This document shows positions 15,477-18,930 of a stretch of DNA of 18,930 bases, piece by piece. The stretch lies in the NCBI GenBank assembly GCA_035565355.1, contig DATMSM010000008.1, positions 1 through 18,930 on the forward strand. Direction: 5' to 3'. Position numbers and translations under genes: made by a program. The DNA is from Ga0074130 sp035565355 (GTDB lineage: Bacteria > Pseudomonadota > Gammaproteobacteria > Burkholderiales > Rhodocyclaceae). Every line of letters begins with the position of its first letter. The stretch's first letter is position 1. Below the pieces are notes generated by a model. It saw nothing but the letters and a program-made list of their open reading frames with translations, did no database searches and was not told where the DNA came from.

Positions 15477-15508
15477 CGGCACGACTTTTTGAAAGTCGTG
15501 CCGTTTTT
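15477..15508 (+). terminator. Intrinsic terminator after the OFA transporter
   Basis: CGGCACGACTTT (15477-15488) pairs perfectly with AAAGTCGTGCCG (15492-15503) over a TTG loop, followed by five T residues. The transporter transcript therefore probably ends before the GntR gene. Confidence 0.93.
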
Positions 15509-15579
15509 CTTGCGGAAAGCCCGCCACAGCAGTCGGGTTTGCGTTATTTTCCTGCTTTGGGTGGTGTGGGAAAATGCGC

Positions 15580-15591
15580 TCATCCGGATGA
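15580..15591. promoter_or_regulatory. Palindromes upstream of the GntR regulator
   Basis: TCATCCGGATGA is a perfect 12-bp palindrome just before the ribosome binding site region of the regulator. Upstream of it lies ATTTTCC-N16-GGAAAAT (15546-15575). Either could be an autoregulatory site. Neither resembles the ATTGATATATCAAT palindrome between the divergent genes. Confidence 0.35.
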
Positions 15592-15605
15592 ATACAAGGA
15601 CGCCT

Positions 15606-15638
15606 ATGTCAGACCAGGTCTACCCGCATGTGGACTAA
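15606..15638 (+). other. Short overlapping reading frame at the GntR start
   Basis: An ATG at 15606, five bases after AAGGA, opens a 10-codon frame (MSDQVYPHVD, then TAA at 15636-15638). It overlaps the first codons of the GntR gene in another frame. It may be a leader peptide that couples translation, or the true N-terminus of the regulator separated by a frameshift. Confidence 0.25.
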
Positions 15639-16290
15639 TGCCGCCCCCAGCCAGGCCGCGCAGGCCTATCGCATCATCGAAGAGATGATCGTCAATACCA
15701 CCCTGCCACCCGGCGCCAAGATCTCCGAGAAGGCGCTCGCCGAACGCGTCGGACTGGGCCGGACGCCTGTCCGCGAAGCCCTGCAGCGTCTTGCTGCGGA
15801 AGGCGCGGTGCAGATCCTGCCGCGTGCCGGCATCATCATCGCCCAGGTCGATTTCACCGATCAGTTCCGCCTGATCGAGGTCAGACGTGAACTTGAAAGG
15901 CTGCTTTCGGGCCGTGCCGCCCGTCAGGCCGATATTGCCACGCAGGCGGCATTTGCCGATCTCGCCAAGCGTTTCCGCAAAGCGGCGCGCAGCGACGATG
16001 CCGAGCTTTTCATCGATACCGACCGCGAATTCAACCAACTGATCGAGGTCACCGCGAATAACAAGTATGCGCAGATGGCGATGGCGGCGATTCAGGCCCA
16101 GACCCGCCGCTTCTGGTATCTGTACTTCAGCCGTTTCGGTGATCTCAAGCAGGTCGCCCAGCGTCATGCCGACATCGCAGAAGCGATTGCCGCCGGCAAG
16201 GAGGATGAGGCGCGCACGGCATCCGATGCTCTGATCGACTACGTCGAAGGCTATACACGAAAGACCCTTGAGGCCTTGTGCGCCACCTGA
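15628..16290 (+). CDS. GntR-family (FadR/FCD-type) transcriptional regulator
   Basis: This 220-residue regulator has an N-terminal winged helix (about 12-72) with the classic ISEKALAERVGLGRTPVREALQRLAAEGAV block, then an all-helical FCD ligand domain (about 80-215). FCD domains usually bind a metal and a carboxylate effector. Here the position that usually reads D-x-x-F-H appears as DREFN (N136), and the last helix (SDALIDYV) lacks the usual His, while H180 is kept, so metal binding may be altered. The only in-frame start after the upstream stop is the ATG at 15628, which has no good ribosome site. The AAGGA at 15596-15600 serves a short overlapping frame instead. It is likely the regulator of the adjacent OFA transporter and GGT-family gene. 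Confidence 0.87.
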   Translation: MWTNAAPSQAAQAYRIIEEMIVNTTLPPGAKISEKALAERVGLGRTPVREALQRLAAEGAVQILPRAGIIIAQVDFTDQFRLIEVRRELERLLSGRAARQADIATQAAFADLAKRFRKAARSDDAELFIDTDREFNQLIEVTANNKYAQMAMAAIQAQTRRFWYLYFSRFGDLKQVAQRHADIAEAIAAGKEDEARTASDALIDYVEGYTRKTLEALCAT

Positions 16291-16391
16291 AGGGCGCTGA
16301 GCAGAAATAGACGCCGGCCGCTTTCCTTATTCCCCCTTCGGAAAGAGGTGCGCCTTGCTATCGTGACGGCTGGTTCCAGCTGGAGCATGCA

Positions 16392-17036
16392 ATGGTCAAT
16401 TACGGACTCAGGCTGCGCATTTTTGCCGCCGCCCTGGCCGCCCTGTCGGGATATGTGGATGCGCTTGGCTTCATCTATCTCGGCGGCTTCTTCGTCTCCT
16501 TCATGAGCGGCAATTCGACGCGCCTCGGCGTCGGCCTGGCGATGGACTGGCATCACGCGCTGATCTCCGCCGGTCTTATCCTCGCCTTTGTCTTCGGCGT
16601 CATGCTCGGCACCCTGTTCGCCTATCGCGGCACCCGCGGCCGTTCCATCACCGTGCTCATGCTGGTGACCCTGCTGCTCACCCTCGCCGCCGGCAGCCAT
16701 GCCGGCAATCTGCATACACTGGCCGTGGCCCTGACCGCCATGGCCATGGGCGCGATCAACTGCATCTTCGTCGGCAGCAGCGGCGAAGTGACGACCGGCG
16801 TGACCTATATGACCGGCACCCTGGTCAAGCTCGGGCAGGGCATTGCCCGCAATATGGTGCGACCGGACAAGATTGCCTGGGGCGGTTATTTCTGGCTGTG
16901 GCTGGGCCTCATCGTCGGCGGCATCATCGGCGCGCTTGTCTATCAGGTGATGGGGCTGTCGGCGCTATGGCTCGCGGTGCTCGCCTCGCTGCTGATTTCC
17001 TTGTTCGCCTCGCGCCTCAATCTCAGCGAGCACTGA
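16392..17036 (+). CDS. DUF1275 (YoaK-type) membrane protein
   Basis: This 214-residue inner-membrane protein has about six hydrophobic segments (roughly 8-30, 58-76, 86-102, 107-128, 163-185 and 190-206). The hallmark DUF1275 opening GYVDALGF...LGGFFVSFMSGNSTRLG lies at 20-46, and TYMTGTLVKLGQGIA follows the fourth segment. The family is widespread and, to my knowledge, without an assigned biochemical function, though it is often guessed to be a transporter. GGAG at 16382 gives good spacing to the ATG. It follows the GntR gene by 101 nt, which contains a small CTTTCC/GGAAAG stem (16321-16345) and GCTGG/CCAGC (16369-16380), so it may be a separate unit. It precedes the MlaE-like gene by 129 nt. 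Confidence 0.87.
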   Translation: MVNYGLRLRIFAAALAALSGYVDALGFIYLGGFFVSFMSGNSTRLGVGLAMDWHHALISAGLILAFVFGVMLGTLFAYRGTRGRSITVLMLVTLLLTLAAGSHAGNLHTLAVALTAMAMGAINCIFVGSSGEVTTGVTYMTGTLVKLGQGIARNMVRPDKIAWGGYFWLWLGLIVGGIIGALVYQVMGLSALWLAVLASLLISLFASRLNLSEH

Positions 17037-17165
17037 GCGCCGGAGCATGCCGGGTGCATGGCCGTGCGCGCGCCAAGCCGGTATCATGTCCAGCAAGGGA
17101 TGGCGCCGGCTAACTGCGGAACAGGGCTGGCGCGCATCCATCATCCACTCCCGCACGAGGATTGC

Positions 17166-17789
17166 ATGAGCCCATCGCTGACTGCCTTTGCGCGCGGCAC
17201 CCGGCCCTTCATCGAGGCCGCCGAGCGGCTGGTCACGGCATTCACGCCGTCGGCCTGGACGCGTGTCGTGCGGCAGCAGGCCACCCAGCGTCTGTGGGCC
17301 GAAGCGCGCCAGATCCTGCCGCGTTTCGTGCTCCTGTCCGGCCTGCTCAGCCTGGCCCTTGTGCATATCGTGGTCACCACCTCCGACAACTACGGCCTGT
17401 CTGGCTTCGCGCTGGCCACCGTGATGCGCCTGCTGGTGGTCGAGCTGCTGCCCTTGCTCGCCGCCGTCAATGTTGCGCTGGTGCCGCCTACCCGGGGCGC
17501 CGGGGTACCGCAGGTCATCAGCCGCAGCCTGCTGGTGATCGTCATGGCCACCCTTAGCAGCGTGCTTGCGCTCATCATCGCCTACCTTGGCATGTACGGA
17601 TTCAACCCCTGGGGCCTGGGCATCTACACCCACACCGTCGGCCAGGTCTTCGAGCCCATCGTGCTGATCGCACTGGCCATGAAAACCCTGCTTTTCGCCA
17701 TGACTGTGGCGACGCTGAACAGCGCCGCGCTGACTTTCGGCGCGCTGCTGGGCATTGAAGTCCTGCTGCTAGTCATCGAGTTCCTGTAG
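17166..17789 (+). CDS. MlaE-like ABC transporter permease, short form
   Basis: This 207-residue membrane protein appears to be a divergent member of the MlaE/YrbE permease family, which works with an ATPase and MCE proteins to move phospholipid or other lipids across the inner membrane. After an amphipathic N-terminal stretch come several hydrophobic segments (about 52-72, 80-105, 118-142, 158-175 and 182-206). MRLLVVELLPLLAAVNVAL takes the place of the family's LVRELGPVLTALLVAG. The protein is shorter than MlaE (about 260 aa), mainly around the loop after that motif, where the usual AELG...EQIDAL block is missing. GAGGA at 17157 supports the ATG at 17166. The assignment leans on the MCE gene 3 nt downstream. 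An ATPase gene is not adjacent within the window. Confidence 0.7.
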   Translation: MSPSLTAFARGTRPFIEAAERLVTAFTPSAWTRVVRQQATQRLWAEARQILPRFVLLSGLLSLALVHIVVTTSDNYGLSGFALATVMRLLVVELLPLLAAVNVALVPPTRGAGVPQVISRSLLVIVMATLSSVLALIIAYLGMYGFNPWGLGIYTHTVGQVFEPIVLIALAMKTLLFAMTVATLNSAALTFGALLGIEVLLLVIEFL

Positions 17790-17792
17790 ACC

Positions 17793-18704
17793 ATGGATAA
17801 ATCTTCAAGCGAGGCGCACGACGCCGGCATCGAACGCAAGGCGGTCGCCCTGATCGTCCTCACCCTCGTCCTTATCGTGGGTTTCGTCCTCTATGTCATG
17901 ACGGCGCGCGGCCTGTTTGCCGAAACGCAGTCGCTGGTGCTGACGACGGAGAATTCCGAAGGCGTGCGCCCAGGCATGGACCTGACCTTCTCCGGCTTCC
18001 CGGTCGGCCGTGTGCGCCGTGTCGAGCTTGCCGACGACGGCCAGGTGCGCATCCTCGTCGATGTCTGGAAGAAGGATGCCCGCTGGCTGCGTACCTCCAG
18101 CATCTTCACCCTGGAGCGCGGCATTGTCGGCGAAGCCAAGCTGCGCGTGTTCTCCGCGCTGCTCGACGATCCGCCGCTGCCCGACGGCGAGGCGCGCCCC
18201 CTGCTGCGCGGCGACGCCAGCGAGCAACTGCCGCTGGTGCTGGCCAATGCCAAGATGCTGATCGAGAACCTGGAGCGCCTGACCGCCCAGGGCTCGCCCT
18301 TTGCCAACGCGCTTGAAAATGTCGAGACTGTCACTGGTCGTATGAGCGGCAAGCAGGGCGTGCTCGGCGCCGTGCTCGGCGGCGATGAGGAAGCGAAAAA
18401 GCTTATCGCCACGCTTGATCATCTCAACAAGCTGTTGGCGCAAACCGAAAAGCGTGTGTTTGCCACGGGCGGCCTCGCCGATACCTCGCAAGCCACGCTC
18501 GCGGAATTGCAGGGCCTGCTGACCGACGCGCGCGGCAGCTTGAAGCGCGCCGACACCATACTGGCCAATGTCGAGGGCGCCTCCACCGATCTCGGCGCCT
18601 TGCGCGCGGAAGTCGAAATGAGCTTGCGCAAGGCCTCGCGCCTGATCGACGAGATCAATCGCAAATGGCCTTTCTCGAACAAGACGGAGATCAGCCCGCC
18701 ATGA
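17793..18704 (+). CDS. MCE (MlaD-type) lipid-binding protein
   Basis: This 303-residue protein has an N-terminal cytoplasmic tail, one membrane segment (about 17-37) and a single MCE domain (about 43-125: QSLVLTTENSEGVRPGMDLTF, then the SGFPVGRVRRVEL core). A long helical region to the C-terminus contains repeated 'LNKLLAQTEKRV' and 'LRAEVEMSLRKAS' heptad-like stretches. MCE proteins form hexameric rings in the periplasm that carry lipid between membranes, and the long helices may build a tube, as in PqiB or LetB-like systems. The start ATG at 17793 lies 3 nt after the permease stop with no separate ribosome site, suggesting coupling. The stop overlaps the next start (ATGA at 18701-18704). 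Confidence 0.87.
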   Translation: MDKSSSEAHDAGIERKAVALIVLTLVLIVGFVLYVMTARGLFAETQSLVLTTENSEGVRPGMDLTFSGFPVGRVRRVELADDGQVRILVDVWKKDARWLRTSSIFTLERGIVGEAKLRVFSALLDDPPLPDGEARPLLRGDASEQLPLVLANAKMLIENLERLTAQGSPFANALENVETVTGRMSGKQGVLGAVLGGDEEAKKLIATLDHLNKLLAQTEKRVFATGGLADTSQATLAELQGLLTDARGSLKRADTILANVEGASTDLGALRAEVEMSLRKASRLIDEINRKWPFSNKTEISPP

Positions 18705-18930
18705 AGCCCTCTCGCTCTCTTGCTTGTGCTGGTCTTGTCCTCATGCTGACCGCCTGTGCCAACGGCCCCAAGTCCCCAGAGTGGCAGGCCAATGCCAAGT
18801 CTGCGCTAGACGCGTACACCGAGGCCTGGCTGCGTGGAGAAACGCGGCAGGCCAATGCCGCCTTCATCCGCGCGCGCAGCGAGCTCGCCAGCACCGGCCA
18901 GGCCGATCAGGTGGCGGTGGCCGAGCTGAC
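18701..18930 (+). CDS. Lipoprotein gene, cut by the right edge
   Basis: The gene starts at the ATG within the ATGA overlap with the MCE gene. The first 76 residues are visible and it continues past the window. Residues 1-18 are a lipoprotein signal with lipobox L16-T-A-C19, so the mature protein should be lipidated at C19. The next part (SPEWQANAKSALDAYTEAWLRG) is helical and acidic/amphipathic. It does not look like the PqiC/ABC-auxiliary lipoproteins usual in MCE operons, and I do not recognise it. By position it is a likely outer- or inner-membrane partner of the MlaE-MCE pair. Confidence 0.8.
   Translation, partial: MKPSRSLACAGLVLMLTACANGPKSPEWQANAKSALDAYTEAWLRGETRQANAAFIRARSELASTGQADQVAVAEL

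Overview
The window is a GC-rich, densely coded chromosomal stretch that looks like a betaproteobacterium. The closest feel is Rhodocyclales or Neisseriales, but I cannot place it to genus. The grounds are the gene types and order: a long NrdA with an N-terminal ATP-cone, then NrdB, then a Lys/Ala/Pro-repeat histone H1-like protein ending in an 'LNPAAAWPFPTG' motif. Nothing here looks like a plasmid, prophage or recent genomic island. I saw no tRNA, rRNA, CRISPR array or transposase gene.

Layout. (1) 1-4409: nrdA and nrdB, the aerobic class Ia ribonucleotide reductase, separated by a 180-nt spacer with strong hairpins and closed by a clear terminator. (2) 4410-5835: a 443-nt non-coding stretch with several inverted repeats, the H1-like DNA-binding protein gene built from tandem 57-bp and 87-bp repeats, its UUCG-capped terminator, and a 152-bp MITE-like element with 13-bp terminal inverted repeats. 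(3) 5844-7001: a class I/II PLP aminotransferase on the minus strand. (4) 7180-10598: maeB (NADP malic enzyme with a phosphotransacetylase-like C-terminus) and, 8 nt later, a patatin-like phospholipase. (5) 10719-11735: pbpG, a periplasmic D,D-endopeptidase with an unusual Lys-rich linker. (6) 11960-12118: a 52-residue DUF3309-type membrane peptide. (7) 12215-16290: a probable catabolic/uptake module, namely a gamma-glutamyltransferase-family enzyme without a signal peptide (minus), a divergent OFA-family MFS transporter (plus), a shared 356-nt control region with a perfect 14-bp palindrome, and a GntR/FadR-type regulator. (8) 16392-17036: a DUF1275 (YoaK-type) membrane protein. (9) 17166 to the right edge: a short MlaE-like permease, an MCE/MlaD protein and the start of a lipoprotein gene, forming a tightly packed probable lipid-transport operon with no ATPase gene visible.

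How they fit together: regions 1 and 2 concern DNA precursor supply and chromosome packing. Region 4 links malate oxidation with an adjacent lipid acyl hydrolase. Region 7 looks like substrate import, intracellular hydrolysis and local regulation. Region 9 probably moves lipid between inner and outer membranes. No completely new system is proven. The best candidates for undescribed biology are the GGT/OFA/GntR module, the compact MlaE-MCE-lipoprotein set, and the MITE-like intergenic element.
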